NCBI GenBank assembly: GCA_018296165.2
Contig: JACKQL020000125.1
Location: forward strand, 62,001 to 126,000
DNA from: Termitomyces sp. T153
Lineage: Eukaryota > Basidiomycota > Agaricomycetes > Agaricales > Lyophyllaceae
Direction of reading: 5' to 3'
DNA length: 64,000 nucleotides
In this document: piece by piece, positions 1 to 12,856 of the stretch
How positions within the stretch are numbered: position 1 is the first letter of the stretch
Layout: each line of letters starts with the position of its first letter
The notes under the pieces: generated by a model
The model's input: only the letters and a program-made list of their open reading frames with translations
What the model was told of the DNA's origin: nothing
Databases searched by the model: none
Translations under genes and position numbers: made by a program

Positions 1-1403
1 CCTCAAAAAAGTTCTCACCTCTGCCCCAATCCTCCACTACTTCAATCCCACCCTGCCTATCATACTTGAATGCAACACCTCTGACTATGCCATCACCAGA
101 ATACTCTGCTAAATGGACCCTGGCAGTAAGAATCTCTGCCCTGATGCTTTTTGCTCAATGATCTCCACAGAGCTCAACTACAACATCTATTACAAGAAAC
201 TCCTTGCCATCATTGAAGCCTTTCAACAATGGAGGGCCTACCTTGAAGGAGCCCTGCACTGCATTCAAGTCTACCCTGATCATAACAATTTGCAATATTT
301 CACCACCACCAAACAGCTCAGCTGCCAACAAGCCCACTGGTCTGAAACTCTCTCCAAATACAACTTCACCATCCACTACTGCCCTGGTCAACTTGGTGCA
401 AAACTCAACACCATGACCCAGAAACTGGACATATACTTCAAGAATTTATTTGAGGCTGAGTGCAATGTGTTCAGCCACTGAGTAATAATCCCCCCTGAAC
501 ACCTGCATGCTGTGCTAATTATGAATAAAGAAGGGATTCTCCATCAAATTTTAAACGTTCCTCCAGATGCCTTCTTTACCTAGCATGACCCCCAAACAAC
601 CCCACCAACAACTCAGCAACTGACCAACTCTTCACACTGTCTCCAGACCATTGACCTCTGCTTTGGGAAGGACAAATCTATGCTCTGGACCACAAGTCCA
701 TATGTCTTGACATACCTCAGCCACACTATAACCACAAACTCCAGGGACACCCAGAAATTTGTAAGACCCTCCAACTCATTTCCTGGGCTTACTTTTGGCC
801 AAGAATGAAGAAGGATGTCACCCAGTATGTGCAAGCCTGTGGACCATGCCTCTAGGCCAAGGTATCCTACCACCACCCTTACAGTCTGCTGAAGCCCCTC
901 CCTGTTGGTTGCTGCCTCTGGTCCTCAATTTCAACAGACCACATTGTTGAATTCCCCAAGTCCAAAGGTTTTGGTGCAATTCTCATTGTTGTCTGCTGAC
1001 TCATTAAGCAAGCCCTCTCTATCCCCTGCTGCACTACTGACAATGCTCCAGGGTTTGCCAAACTCTTCCTCAAACACATCTTTTCCAAGCACAGACTCCC
1101 AGATGACATCATCTCTGACTATAGCACCCTTCATCTCCTAGTTCTGGCAATCACTATGCAAAGCCTGGGAGATAAAAACCAACCTACATTTACTTATAAT
1201 AACACCCCTCACTCTGCTACCAGAGTTTCCCCCTTCTACACTAACAAGAGACATTAAACCCAGCTCACTCTGTTGCTCAAGGATATTCCTTCTCACATCA
1301 CCTATGAAGTTGCCAAAGACCTCCAGTCCTTCTGCCAGTTCCTCCAGGACAAAATCAAAATCAACATTGCCAACCAAGCCTACTCCAAGCATGCCAACAT
1401 CTG
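1..1403 (+). mobile_element. Ty3/gypsy pol relic: RNase H and integrase
   Basis: The window opens inside a decayed retrotransposon polyprotein. Residues from about base 60 to 481 read as the RNase H domain (motifs such as YYKKLLAIIEAFQQW, YLEGALH and DHNNLQYFTTTKQL), close to the usual fungal form. From about 600 to 1403, pieces in shifting frames match the integrase zinc-binding and core regions and the C-terminal ANQAYSKHAN segment. Several stops and frameshifts break it, and CpG is almost absent. Upstream reverse transcriptase lies outside the window. The gypsy assignment is firm; the subfamily is not resolved. Confidence 0.85.
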
Positions 1404-1730
1404 ATGTGAACCAACTCCTAACTGGGCCCTGTAACCAGCAAGGTTACCAGTACCTTAGTTCCAGTGCATGTACCATGCATTGAGCCATAGTTAGACACTG
1501 ATGTGTGTTATTGCTGCACACCCATACATTACATAAGGACAACATCTTGTATTTCACTTCATAACTAGTCTAATCTGATATTTTGGTCTGATTCAGCTAC
1601 TGCTTAAACTGTGCAAGATTGTTCTATCTGTAGCCAATGGCCATATTTTTTTGAATCTTCTTCTATTGGCTTTAGACTTTGGACTCTTGTTACCAATCTA
1701 GGCTCCTCATCAAGCTTTTGAGCTTCTTTT
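1404..1730. other. Non-coding AT-rich stretch between two gypsy relics
   Basis: This CpG-free stretch follows the integrase relic and precedes a gag-like frame. It is probably untranslated or LTR sequence of one of its neighbours. I see no clear TG...CA ends, target duplication or gene in it. Confidence 0.4.
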
Positions 1731-2611
1731 GTGTCATGTCAACATCTTGTTCCCATGGCTGATTTAAAAGATCAACCAACTGGTGTCTCAGAGCCAACAC
1801 CTGGCCCCAATCTCAGTGAGATGCCTTCAGTGGCAAAATACCAACCCCTGCTGAAATGGAATGACAATAACACTTGCAATATGAGCAAGAGCTTTGGAAT
1901 GCCTGGGGGATTATCCATGTCTCAGATGAGGTCAATCCTGAACCCTGGTTATAGACCATGGGATAAATCAAGGGCATTGGGGCCATCAGCAGCAGCAATG
2001 AATCTACTGTTGCTGATCTATCCAATTTTGCCTGATAAGGTGAGGCAATTATTGGAAGATATGGGTGATTCTGCCCAATATGTGGACACTATGCAAGGTA
2101 GTGCACTAGCACATAGTACCCCATTCAGACTAGTGCAACCCAAACAAGGGGTTGATAGAGGACAGAAGATGCTGTCAGGGCAGACAGTGCAACAATAGGG
2201 AGTGGGTCCAGCCACTGTGCCCAGACAGAAGGAGCAGGTAAAGGGAAAGGCACTAGTGGCATTTCCAATGATGGAGAAGTGGGAGGGAGGTGGCCTAGTG
2301 CTACAGGTGAGGCACAGGAGCCCTTGGAAAGTTCTGGACTTGGAGTCTGAACTAGACACTCTGATGAAGAGGAGGATAAGAAGTCACTATTGACCTTATC
2401 AGTCCAGCTTCAGCTGGTACTGGACTATTTTCCAACTGTCACAAAAGAACCAATGCAGAAGTGTCTACAGCTTTATTTTGTAAAGCATCTGCAGTTACTG
2501 GCTGATAAAGGCCAGCATGTACCTAGAGCAGATTCTACAGAATATATCAAACTTTTTGCTCATATATTTGAGTTGGAGCTCAATGAATATATTAAGCATA
2601 AGGCAGTCTGA
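1731..2611 (+). mobile_element. Gag-like remnant of a Ty3/gypsy element
   Basis: Two consecutive open stretches (1731-2198 and 2390-2611) lie just upstream of a reverse transcriptase on the same strand. The second contains a hydrophilic, helical-looking segment (QLQLVLDYFP, VKHLQLLADKGQHV). No zinc knuckle is visible. Position before the RT is the main reason to call it gag; the sequence itself is not diagnostic. Stops and frameshifts make it non-functional, and the stretch from 2612 to 3462 that follows holds only broken frames of the same relic. Confidence 0.5.
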
Positions 2612-3462
2612 GGGACTGCAACATCAACAGCCACACTGGCTGAGTCTGTAGGTTACCATGCACTATTGCATTGATGTGCACCAGACATCATGGAAGCAAT
2701 GGATATGTTGAATGTGCCTTGATAGGTGAATGGGTCCCAACAGGACTATGAAAGACATCAGAATGCCACATGGCAGCAAGCTAATGCTATGCAGGGCATT
2801 ATCCAATGTGGAGATGGCAATGTCTAACCCTATGGGTGAAGACAAGGCAAAAGACCCATCTAATATAAGGATGCCTCATAGATGGGTCACAATCAAGGAA
2901 GGGGAATGCAAAGAGAGCATTCCAGGTGACCCTGTTACACTGTGATGAGTCCATCTAGTGGACAACTGGAGTGATTGTGTCAATTATCAACATATATGTA
3001 ATCAAGATTTGTGGGACCATGCCAAGTTGTCAATAGACAACCAGGGTATAGTGTTTGAAGGGTGTGAAGGTGTTATGCCTGTAGATGATATGAGACAACA
3101 ATTTGCCATGAGAACTGGAGAACTGAACAGAGGCCCAGACAATGAAAGTGGCAATGATGACCACTGCAGAGAATGTGGAAATGGTTGTCATAACAATGAC
3201 TGAAATGGACAGGAACATTGAGATGATCATAGAATCTCTGGTCATCAGACAGATAGTCTAGTACTTTGGGCCCCTTAGGTGCAGTGGTCCAAACACAGGA
3301 TGGAGGAGCTCCCATACCAAACAACCAGGGCATGGTCATTGCCCTTACTACATGATTGCATGCAAGCATGCCTGGAATGAATGAGGTGGTCAAGATTCAT
3401 ATGGATCATATGCATGACCACCTGAAATGTCTAGTGGATGACTCTCTTGGAGTCAGAGGGAA

Positions 3463-4250
3463 GTGAACTATGAGATTAATCTCATAGATGATACCAAGCA
3501 GTACAAGTACCACTTGCTTTGCTGCCCACAAGCACTACAGGAACAGCTTCATGACAAGACAAATTGTTATATCAATGCCAAGTGGTGGGAGCCATGGCTA
3601 GCAATGCAAGCTGCATCCTTGTTATGTATTCCCAAGAAAGATAGAACACTTTGGACTGTATTGGATGCATAACAGTGCAACAACAATACCATTAAGGATT
3701 CGATGCCACTCCCTGACCAGGAAGTGATTCACAAGGATATTGCAAAGGCAAGGTATAGGTTGAAGATTGACCTGACAGATGCTTACAAACAAGTATGCAT
3801 ACATGTACAAGACATCTCTAAAACTGTGTTTGTGTCCTTGATGGGGATGTTTGTTAGTAACATTATGCAGATTGGTGATTGCAATACACCAGCAATGTTG
3901 CAGAGGCTAATGACCTCCATATTCCAAGATTTTATTGGAAAAATTATGCATGTCTACTTAGACAATATATCTACATCTTCTGACTCCATCAAGATGCACA
4001 AGCAGCACTTATGCATCATATTTGAATGGCTGCATAGAGCAAGCTTAGATCTCAAATGAAAGAAGTGAAAATTGTATGCACAACGTATTAATTGCTTAGG
4101 GCACATCATAGATGTGCAGGGTATTCACCCAGACTCAGATAAACTCAATTGTATTCAAGAGTGGCAAATGCCATGTAATTACAATGATATCCAACATTTT
4201 GTTGGACTAGTTAACTACATAAGTAATTTTTACCAGATGTGACCACTTAT
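3463..4250 (+). mobile_element. Ty3/gypsy reverse transcriptase relic
   Basis: Translation in one frame with one early stop (3670-3672) gives a clear gypsy reverse transcriptase. Landmarks in order are AASLLCIPKKDRTL, MPLPDQEVIHKDIAKARYR, KIDLTDAYKQV, GDCNTPAMLQRLM and HVYLDNI, then LGHIIDVQGIHPDSDKL. The catalytic YxDD box reads YLDN: codon AAT at 3964-3966 replaces the second aspartate. A further TGA follows at 4057-4059. The end of the RT (NDIQHFVGLVNYI) is reached near 4210, after which the element breaks up. It is certainly non-functional and belongs to a different gypsy lineage from the relic at 1-1403. Confidence 0.88.
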
Positions 4251-4374
4251 ACTGGTCCTCTCATGGCCATGATCCAGAACAGGTAGACCCTTTTCACACT
4301 AACCCACCTGACTCCTGCCAATTCCCCTATCCAACCAACTCACCAACACCAATAACAACTTTGGACTGCCAATT

Positions 4375-4565
4375 CCCAGAGGGCCCCCTCCACCCTGCTG
4401 GCCCCCCCCCCCACAGGCAACACTGGCCCACCCCTAGGTGGTGGCCTGCTGGGGAGTTGCAAGGGTTTGCTGGTGAAGCATTGGAGTTTGCTGAAGTGGG
4501 TGCTGTGGTTGGGGCAGAGGTTGGAGTAGGTCAAGGGAACATTGAAGGGTGCTCTGTGCTGCTGG
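4375..4565 (-). repeat. Possible CpG-depleted fragment of LTR family A
   Basis: The run GAGTTGCAAGGGTTTGCTGG and the following G-rich text resemble the stretch at about 20370-20450 of the CpG-rich solo LTR once CG has become TG or CA. Both have repeated GAGTTG/GTTTGC blocks in the same order. No ends or target duplication are visible, so this is a probable fragment only. Confidence 0.4.
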
Positions 4566-4619
4566 TGTTAGTCAAAGATAGGTTTGGGGGTTCAGGGACA
4601 GGTTGTATTTAGTTCTATT

Positions 4620-5225
4620 ACTTTGGTACTCTGGCAACATTACAACTGTCATATCAGCTGTTGTATCATAGCTCTTCCTTTGACTATACTTTGCTTGATC
4701 TTGTTTTACCTGACTTTCCACCTGACCTTTCTAGGTCACTAGCAACCAGTTCACCATTTTTGTCTCCTTTTGATTTCATTATTTCTACTTACTATAAATA
4801 CTCTCATGTTTTCAATACAACCATCAAAAAATGATACCTCATTATTAGCCCAGACTTCAGATCTAAGTCTTGTGACTCTAAATCTTCTTCTTTCACTCTA
4901 GCACTCTCTCTATTGACTTAGTGTCCTCATTGTTTTGCTAGTACCACCTTCAGGTACTATTTTGTCAAGTCTACATTTAGTGCTAGAGCACCTACAGCTA
5001 GTTTTTGTTTGTTCCCCTCTCTTTTGCTAATACTTTTGCTATCACCTAGCACCCCTCCAAACCTCTGACCGTTTGACAGCAACCTTAGTGCCAGTGGCCC
5101 TTTGATACTATCTAGTGACTTAGGCTAGTGTCTAGCATCCACTTCCTCACTTAAGTCCACTACCTCTATCTTCACCTTTTACTAAACTGGGTTGTCTGAG
5201 ACCTAGCTTGACTCACACCCTCATT
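4620..5225 (+). repeat. LTR-like non-coding block with TATA-type box
   Basis: A pyrimidine-rich, CpG-poor non-coding block with CTATAAATAC near 4793. Its texture and recurring words (short CTAGTGAC-type strings) recall the block at 52.5-53.2 kb. I infer LTR or untranslated sequence of a gypsy element, but I could not define ends. Confidence 0.35.
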
Positions 5226-5965
5226 TCCATAGTCTGTTCATACTCTACTTGCAAAACTGCCAGTTGTTGTGTCCTTCTGCACAATAGCTAGGTGGCAGTG
5301 GATGCCATCACCAGAATTCATATCAATCAATAAATTTGATTGCACTGGATTCTCAGTTACCTTTGTAAATGGAAGGGTCACCTTCAAGGACCCTCATGGA
5401 AAAGAATTAATTGGGATAATGGGATGTACCTCCCAGACAAGATTAGGACAGGTTCTACCCCTCAAGTCATGATTACAGCACCCACAAATGTACTGGTAGA
5501 TCTAGATAGCTAGCACCATTGCTTTGGATGCAGGAGTTGATTCCATCAGAATGCTGGCTTGCAAGGATCTCATGTAGAGTAAAGGGGAATCTAGAAGTCA
5601 AGGGGTTGTGTGAAGATTGTGTGTCAGGCAGACATACCTAAAAGCCATGTAATGTAGAATGAGAAGTCAAAAATGCCCAAACAATTGCATACACATTGAC
5701 CTGTGGAGCCCAGCAACAAAGCTTTCATTGGGTGGTGCTGCTTACATGATGCTGTTAGTAGGTGACCACACATCATGTCTTGCAGCATACTTCCTCACCT
5801 AAAAGGACAGTGAGACTACCTTACCAGCATTTGCTGCCTATGACATTGAGTCCGAGCAGCAAATAGACCAAAAGCTGCTAGTGGTCCGGGTAGACACTGG
5901 TCATGAATGAATATTTACTTACACCCTTTAGACTTGCTCAACATGTCAGAATGCAGAGCAAAGTC
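5225..5965 (+). mobile_element. Ty1/copia gag-pre-integrase and integrase relic
   Basis: From 5269 to 5472 the frame reads FISINKFDCTGFSVTFVNGR and FKDPHGKELIG, typical of the copia segment between protease and integrase. From about 5640, broken frames read MRSQK, NNCIHIDLWSPATKLSLGGA and DHTSC with LTQKDSETT-like text, which is the start of the copia integrase core. Stops are frequent and there is no CpG. Sequence from 5965 to 6390 is too eroded to assign. Confidence 0.7.
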
Positions 5966-6389
5966 AGCTTTCCTTCCAGTATATGTAAAGCAGTGATGTA
6001 GATGAATACCACACAATCACAGTGATTGATTTCAAAAGAAAACAGTTGTTCATTGATTGAACCAAAAAATCACAAAAATATCAATGTTCCACAAAGGTTT
6101 TATGATCTGTTGTAACATTAAGACAAAAGAGCTTTCCCTGCTATTCTTGGCAGCACAAGTTGACATTGATTGAGAACCTGTCTTACTGTATAACTTGAAT
6201 GAACAAGTACAGGATGGTGGCAAGTTTTCGCAGGTAAGAGCACAGATATATATATTCAAGATGATCGAGGCCATTGAAAAGGTGGATGTCAAAATATTTG
6301 CTGATGATAAACATCTTGAACTAGAAAATATCCTGAATGTGCAATCAATAGTATGTCTACATTTGGTATACAAGGCCTATAAACCTATG

Positions 6390-9300
6390 ACTTGCCATGG
6401 GACGCATCGGCCCATCCTTACACATCAGGTCAGATTATATTTCTTCTCATTCATACTTATGTACTAGAGGACTAGAGGCAAAATGTGTATGCCACTACAG
6501 CATCTACTGCGGCATGAGATTGCCCCTTCTGATTGAGAATCTCATATCCCGGCATGGGACAAGGGAGTACACGTACACACTTTAAGGTTTGTCAAATTCT
6601 TCCTGTCTTCGCGTGAGATATATATAGTTCTTTTGTTATGATTTCCCCACTCACATAGGGTATGGAAGTGGACGCGGTTCACAGTTGATTCAATCCACCG
6701 AGATTTCCTGTCTCCGCCCATACTTCTTCATGAATGTTCTTATGTTCTCTGCCATCTCTTCCCTCAAACATCGAACAAGAGAAAATACAAACATAACGAG
6801 ATTCAAGTATACTACCTAGTAGAGCTGCAAACTGCATGCACGAGGCCGAATCTCCATAGCAACTGCGTAGTATGTTCCTCCCCGTTCATATGCACTGTAG
6901 ATGCAAGGTCCGTGCCACGACATCATGAAAGTGCCTCTCTCATATTATGTAGGCTTGGCGTACTATGTAAGAAAAAAATATCTGCGCTGCTTGTGACGCC
7001 AATCAAGGTTGTCTGATCTGCTGGCTTTCCCTGTCTTTGCCTGGAAAATATATGGTTTTTCCTATGTTTTCCGCCGGCTCTTCTCCACAGAAGTACGGGC
7101 TCATCATTGAATGACAAGAACCAAGATGCTGTAATGTATGTAAACCCTACATAGACATGAAGTTCTCATAGGTATTGTATCATATTCCGCCGGCTTCTTG
7201 CTTATCGAGGAAGAACATATAGAGGTTTTGTCTTACGAGCTCTTAAGAGACACAAGAAAAAGCCGTGAGTCCATTTCCGTGGTTCCGTGACAGGCGTGAG
7301 TACGCCGTGAGCTACCTTGTGTTGTGAATCCACAACAAAACCACGCTAGATTCGTGGCAATAATAAGTATCAATAGCAGTTGCATTGGTTTCATTGAATA
7401 AGATTGAAATCTATAGCTACAATGCGTCATGGTATGCTCACAGTACTCATAGTAACCCTCACATGAAACTCACGGTACACCCACGGCACTCACAGCACGC
7501 TCACAGCACCTCACGGTATATACACAGCACTTGTAGTATTCTCACGGCACTCACAGTATAGGTACAGAAATCACACACGGTGGTCCACGGCACATGCGCG
7601 GCACTCACTGTACTATCACTGTAGCATTAGAAAGGAGGAAAGCATGAAAGGCTTATTTTCATGTGGTGACATCAGGGTGTGATACGTCGATGGCTGACCT
7701 GAACTATCATTGCAACACATATAGTTATCGAAAGTTCATGTTCCGAACAGAAATCTACCTGCCTTTCCGATACGACCATGGTTTTTGTGAGTCTTCCATC
7801 CAAAGCCAATACTTCTATGCAGCCGGAGGGCTTTCTTCAACATGTTAAAGGTGACTTCTCACACAGGGTATTTGCCAGACTAATTTCATGAAACTCACAT
7901 ATCTCGGGCTGTTCCTCAACAAACAAACATCATCCATTCTTCCATTCCTATGTGAAACTCAGTCGGTATGATCAGATAACTTCTCATCTTCCCCCAAAGC
8001 CATGGCAGAAGAAACAAGATAGAAAGAAGAATGCATGTCAATGTTTGTGTATACAATGCCACATTAATTGTCTATCAGTCTTCCTAGGTAATCGCAGTGT
8101 TGTGTACATTAATCAATGGTAATTACGTAGACTCACGGCAGACTCACTGTACTCCACGGTACCCCGGCACCAGACTCGAGGCTTCTTCTGTATGCCGCTA
8201 TCAAACTAGGCTTTTCGATGAAAGGATGAACATTATGGAATCTCTGCAAGGTTCTGGCACAAATAGATCCTGATGGAGCTTACGCAGGCCTACGGAGCAC
8301 TATTAATATTCAAAGTTCTCGACGTTCTACATTTTCGCAAGTTCTACCCCCTCCTTCCCCTCCGTACATAGGCTTACGGCATGCATACACATAGCTGCTA
8401 ACTTCCAGATGTCAATTTATAGTGCAATTTCGTACACATATATATTTACGTTGGCTCAGGTCCAGGCTGTAGGCCTGTGGGCCACTGTCACCACAACCAT
8501 GTTACATCATACCACGAAGAGGGAGTTCGATTCTAGAGACTGCTATTGGACGAGTGCGCGGCAATTAGTTAGCATAAAGTCAACTAGATAGTGAAGCGCA
8601 AGGTTTTCACCTACAGCGCACTACAGATAAATCCGGACCTCCAGCGACTACATAAACCCCTCAGAAGGAAACCTGGGTCAATAGTCTCATAAACTCTGGA
8701 TGCAGGGAATGTTGAGCCAAAAGAATTTAAGAATATAACAAGAATGATCGGATCAAACTCAAGATTTTCTTTCTGTTTTTCTGATGAAGCCATAAAATAA
8801 GTATCCATGAATTGATTTACGATGGTATTTTAGTGATTGGATAGTCTTGAACAATCAGTATATAAAGAAATTAAAAGATTTTTGAGGAGCTTTTGTTTCA
8901 TATAAGATCAGACTATACGAAGTATTTGAATCTTTAACAAGATATGTTTGTGAATAAGAAGGAAGAAGTATTTGATTAGCCCTTTGAAACCTTTGTTAAA
9001 TCAGTTTCAAATGGGAACAATATCATGAATCAAATTAAATTGTTCTTATAATAATATTCAAATGCAATAAAACAATGTGTCTAGAATATAACCTACAATC
9101 CACTTTTCGAAAAGGAAGTCAATACTTAGTTGAAAATGCCTACACCCTCTTCACGCGTCATGATGCCCAACGGCAATTGCCGATCCCCAACAAGCAAAGG
9201 GGACAAAACATGTTAGGGAAGGGCCGGTTTGGATCTGGCATCAACGACAACCCGCTGCTATTCATCACCCAACCACATGCTCGACGCGCAGTGCGTGCAG

Positions 9301-10045
9301 GAGAAATGTCCATAAAAGGTTGAGATTGCACATGGTTACGTTCCTTTACTCGGTTCATTCAGCTTTATCAATGCCAACATCTCGAAATTCACACGCGCAT
9401 GAACGCGGACGTACGTTGCAGTATGTTCCGAGCATAGCGTCGACTAGCTGCGACATTCTCCCAGTTGATATTAGAATTGTGCTTGTCACTTCTTTATCGT
9501 CGATATACAACTCAACAAGATCTTTCGACATGAGTCCACCAGTAACAGCTCAATCTTTTCTCTTTCTCGCTTCGCTCTGCTGGATACCAGTATCCTTTGA
9601 GGAACAGTATTATTTGCCCAGGAGAAACAATCGAGTCCTCCGCTGATTGAGTAGATGACGTTGTTCTCGGCATTTGCTGTCGACCGGCTCCTGGAGAACC
9701 GTTTATACAGCTTATACAGCAACAGCGGCTAGCCTGACTCTCGCCTTCGCCTGAGCCTCTAGGCAGTTCACGCAAGTGTATCCTCAGTATACTTCTTCCA
9801 GGTTGTCGGTATCACAAAGTCAAAGTTGTCTCCCGACCCTAGTTAGGATGACAGAAATGCATCCACGTGATTTATGCCAGGTCTGTTAGGAATTTCCACA
9901 TGATCCGGCTTCCTTTGGACTCTTGCCGATGTTTCCCTCTATGTTCTCAGATACTGTTTTTATTCCTAGCAGGTCATGTGTATGAGAACAGAGTTATAGT
10001 TCGTACTAGATTTCTCCGCTTGTAAATTTTTGTTGATCATTCTCC
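6390..10045. other. Intergenic DNA at the left of gene island 1
   Basis: CpG returns abruptly near 6390, marking the change from transposon to ordinary genomic DNA. No open frame here has family resemblance, coherent codon use or splice structure. Apart from a degenerate TCACGG/TCACAG repeat field (listed separately) I see AT-rich spacer (8.8-9.1 kb) and nothing I can call a gene. A small or rapidly evolving gene could be missed. Confidence 0.6.
7262..7620. repeat. Degenerate short-motif repeat field (CTCACGGCAC type)
   Basis: The words CACGG, CTCACGGCAC, CTCACAGCAC, CTCACGGTA and CTCACTGTAC recur irregularly, densest at 7440-7620, with reverse-complement forms (CCGTGAG, CGTGAG) at 7262-7312 and more copies near 8130-8165. 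The spacing is about 10-20 bp and the units are heavily diverged. It looks like an old minisatellite; no protein is encoded. Confidence 0.6.
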
Positions 10046-10050
10046 GTGGA

Positions 10051-10059
10051 CTATATAAC
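10051..10059 (+). promoter_or_regulatory. Probable TATA box of the GH16 gene
   Basis: The string CTATATAAC lies about 50 bp before the start codon at 10105, in ordinary CpG-containing promoter DNA. That allows a start of transcription around 10080. Assignment rests on position and sequence only. Confidence 0.5.
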
Positions 10060-10104
10060 GTCTCCTCCGGCGTCTGAAGATGCCGTCAAGGACATATTCT
10101 CGAC

Positions 10105-11584
10105 ATGAGATTCGTTGCCGCAGCTCTCTGCTTTGCTGGAACCGTGCTCTGTGCTACTTACTCTCTGAGTGACTCCATCGTTGGCTCAGGCTTTTTGAGT
10201 AATTTCAATTTCGAAGCAATTGCAGACCCCACGCATGGTCGAGTGTATGACGTCTTTTCTTGAATTTTGTAATCCGCCTTATTGATGTGTAATTCTTAGA
10301 AACTATGTCGATTCAGCAACAGCTGCCAGCGAAAACCTCACATTTGCATCATCGAACACTTTTATTCTGAGAGCTGATCACACAACTGTACTCAGTTCCA
10401 GCAGTCCAGGGAGGAATTCTGTGCGAATCAGATCAAACAAAGTGTACACAGAACATGTTGCTATGTAGGTTGTCTACAAGCTGCCGTAACTATGATTTCT
10501 GTAACTAATGTCTGGCTGCTCAGCTTCAATGTACGGCATATGCCCCAAGGTTGTGGGTACGTGTATGATGACCAATTATGATTTATCTGATTTTGCAGTA
10601 CGTGGCCTGCAATATGGGAAACTGACGAGGCCAACTGGCCTAATGGCGTAAGCAATGTGGTGCAGTTTTCGAACATGTGCTTAATATCTCACCCTTTCCC
10701 TTAGGGTGAAATCGACATCGTAGAGGGAGTCAATGACCAAGGGCCTAACACCATTACGCTTCATACTAGCCCGGGTACGTATCGCCGGAACTTGATTATT
10801 TCTCAGTTTTTTATGTATCACTAAAAGGTTGCACTATGCCTGCTTCGCGCGACCAAACGGGGTTAGTTTTTCATTCAATGATTATTCCCCTTGATTTAAA
10901 GCCTTCTTTCTCATTCATAGAACTTCCCTTCAACTCGATTGCAACACCGCGGTCAACGGCGACGCGGGATGCGGTGTTCAGGCGCCCACGGCTTTGAGCT
11001 ATGGCCCCACTTTCAATGATAATGGGGGTGGTTGGTATGCCTTTTCTTACCGAGTACGATGTGATTGCGGAGAGTTGACTCGTAGTAGGGTTGCCGTTGA
11101 AAGAACTAGTTCATATATCAAAGTGTGGTTTTGGGCACGAAATGACGCTAGCGTTCCCACTGACGTGGAGAATGGTGCTTTGTCAGTCGATAGCAGTAAC
11201 TGGGTACGTGACCTGAAAATTAGATATCATTATCTGCACTACATGGATAGATATAGGGGACTCCAACAGCATATTTCCCCAACACGAACTGTGACATTGC
11301 ATCCCACTTCGATGCAAATAACATTGTGATCAACCTGACGTTCTGTGAGAGTATCTGGTTCACTAGCCGAGACGTGGTCACTGATCTTTTGGATGCAAGG
11401 TGGAGACTGGGCTGGCAGTGTCTATGCTTTCTCAGGATGCCCTTCCACCTGTGTCGGTCAGTGGCCTGACAAACCCCGATGTAGGCGGACATCTGACATT
11501 CTTGTTCTAGACTATGTCAACAACAACCCATCGGCTTTTGTCAACGCCTACTTTGATTTCGCATCTCTCCTGGTCTACACTTAG
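10105..11584 (+). CDS. Secreted GH16 endo-1,3(4)-beta-glucanase-like protein, 11 exons
   Basis: Splicing exons 10105-10244, 10300-10464, 10524-10556, 10599-10647, 10705-10774, 10828-10861, 10921-11034, 11089-11203, 11257-11344, 11400-11456 and 11511-11584 gives one uninterrupted 312-residue protein; every intron is GT-AG and about 40-60 bp. Residues 1-17 (MRFVAAALCFAGTVLCA) form a signal peptide, so the enzyme should be secreted or wall-bound. The glycoside hydrolase family 16 active-site motif GEIDIVEG sits at residues 130-137, with Glu131 as expected nucleophile and Glu136 as acid/base. Further family landmarks are PTHGRVNYV, TWPAIWE, NWPNGGE, TLHTSPGC and YIKVWFW. Known relatives hydrolyse beta-1,3/1,4- or 1,3/1,6-glucans of fungal or plant walls; exact substrate cannot be read from sequence. 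The 54-bp intron at 11035-11088 could be read through in frame, but removing it restores the usual GGWxAxERTS junction. All catalytic residues are present, so I expect a functional gene. Confidence 0.93.
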
Positions 11585-12856
11585 GAGCTATCCTGAGCAT
11601 GAACGTCGTGTACATTATTGCAAATAAACTGAATCCAATTTTTCCACAATTGACATACAATTCCCAGTATCACGATTGTATTGTTGTCACATATGAGAGA
11701 GAGGCCATTTAACGATGACAGCGACTTACCGTCATGTACAAACTCTAACTTGATCTCACAAAACTGTCAAAATGTCTCCGGAAATACTTTACATCTGCTT
11801 AAGACAGACTACTTGTGGCGATCAATCGATCAATCGATCACGTCTAGACTAAGAAAAAAGTTTCCACCGTATCCTCGTGGCCATGGTGCAGCTTCTGTTC
11901 TCTCTGTGGATACTAAGTCCCCTATGCGTTATCATCACAGCTTCGGTACACACTGCCTGGCGATGGGTTTGACTGAGCCCTTTCCCACTGACGTCATATG
12001 ATGACTGGCCGCCGAATGAGGTAATTTCGAGTTACTTGAGTACTGTGTTCGTTTCGTTGATTTCATTACTCTTCATCCGTCTGACTTTAATGTCAGGGGA
12101 AGAGAAGTCCATAATGATCTTGCTCTATTCATCGTCCAGAATTTGACCACTTGATTTTGTCGAAGCACAGACGGCGATTATAGAATTCCTCTGCTGCTCT
12201 GCTGATTCTCATCCACCTCCTGAAAAATGAAAGATCTTGTTCAAATTCAGCGAGTCATGCGGTGTTTCCGATGAGCCTCAATGTCAGCGCCATGGACCAA
12301 CTCACGCTTGTCATGAAGCCGGATACGGGTTGCATAGACCCACATGGGATATAGTCGTACAGGAAGCATCAGATTACTATGTTGAACAGATGTTGTGACT
12401 CCTCGGAAGAGATCTACATATGTATCATGACATTACCCTGATATGGAAGCAGGAGTGAAGCGTCCCTGGATCGAAGATCGAAGAAATGCCAAATTTGAGT
12501 TGTGCTTTGATCTTCCACAAGCTCAACCATACGTACGGCAACACTGACCAACCTAGCTTCTTTTCCGTAACGCTTCCTGACACTTGTTCGCTTTTCCAAT
12601 CCTTCGGGAGAATTCTGGGCTTCTTCCAACTGCTCCTGGCACTCATGAAATCGCTCGTTGCGTTATGCATGGTAAAGGGAGACATGAAAATGTCCCGACC
12701 GGTATCAATGTTGACCTATTATGGAACATCTCCAAGTTACTCAGCGGCAAAAGATGCGACCCTCGATCTCGACTAAAGGTCAGTTGTAAAGCCCGTTCCC
12801 ACGTGCTAGGATCTCGCCTGACAGCTTTGGGTTGACCAACATGCATTTATGAGACG
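11585..12856. other. Intergenic DNA between the GH16 and BTB-like genes
   Basis: CpG is normal here. Short open frames on both strands show no family resemblance and no convincing splice chain. A small (ATCG/ATCA) run occurs at 11820-11840. One or more upstream exons of the following BTB-like gene may lie in 12650-12850, but I cannot place them with confidence. Confidence 0.5.

Noticed and set aside
8461..8575. tRNA-like string GGAGTTCGATTCTAGAG resembling a T-arm
   Set aside because: No matching acceptor stem, D-arm or anticodon stem could be built around it.
9320..9775. Open frames on both strands (108 and 87 codons) upstream of the GH16 gene
   Set aside because: They overlap each other in antisense, have no family resemblance and no consistent splice sites.
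11035..11088. Reading through the GH16 intron as coding
   Set aside because: The frame stays open, but the extra 18 residues break a conserved GH16 segment, and GTATG...TAG sites fit a normal 54-bp intron.
11681..12001. 106-codon open frame after the GH16 gene
   Set aside because: Low-complexity, no recognisable domain, and no continuation through introns; probably chance.
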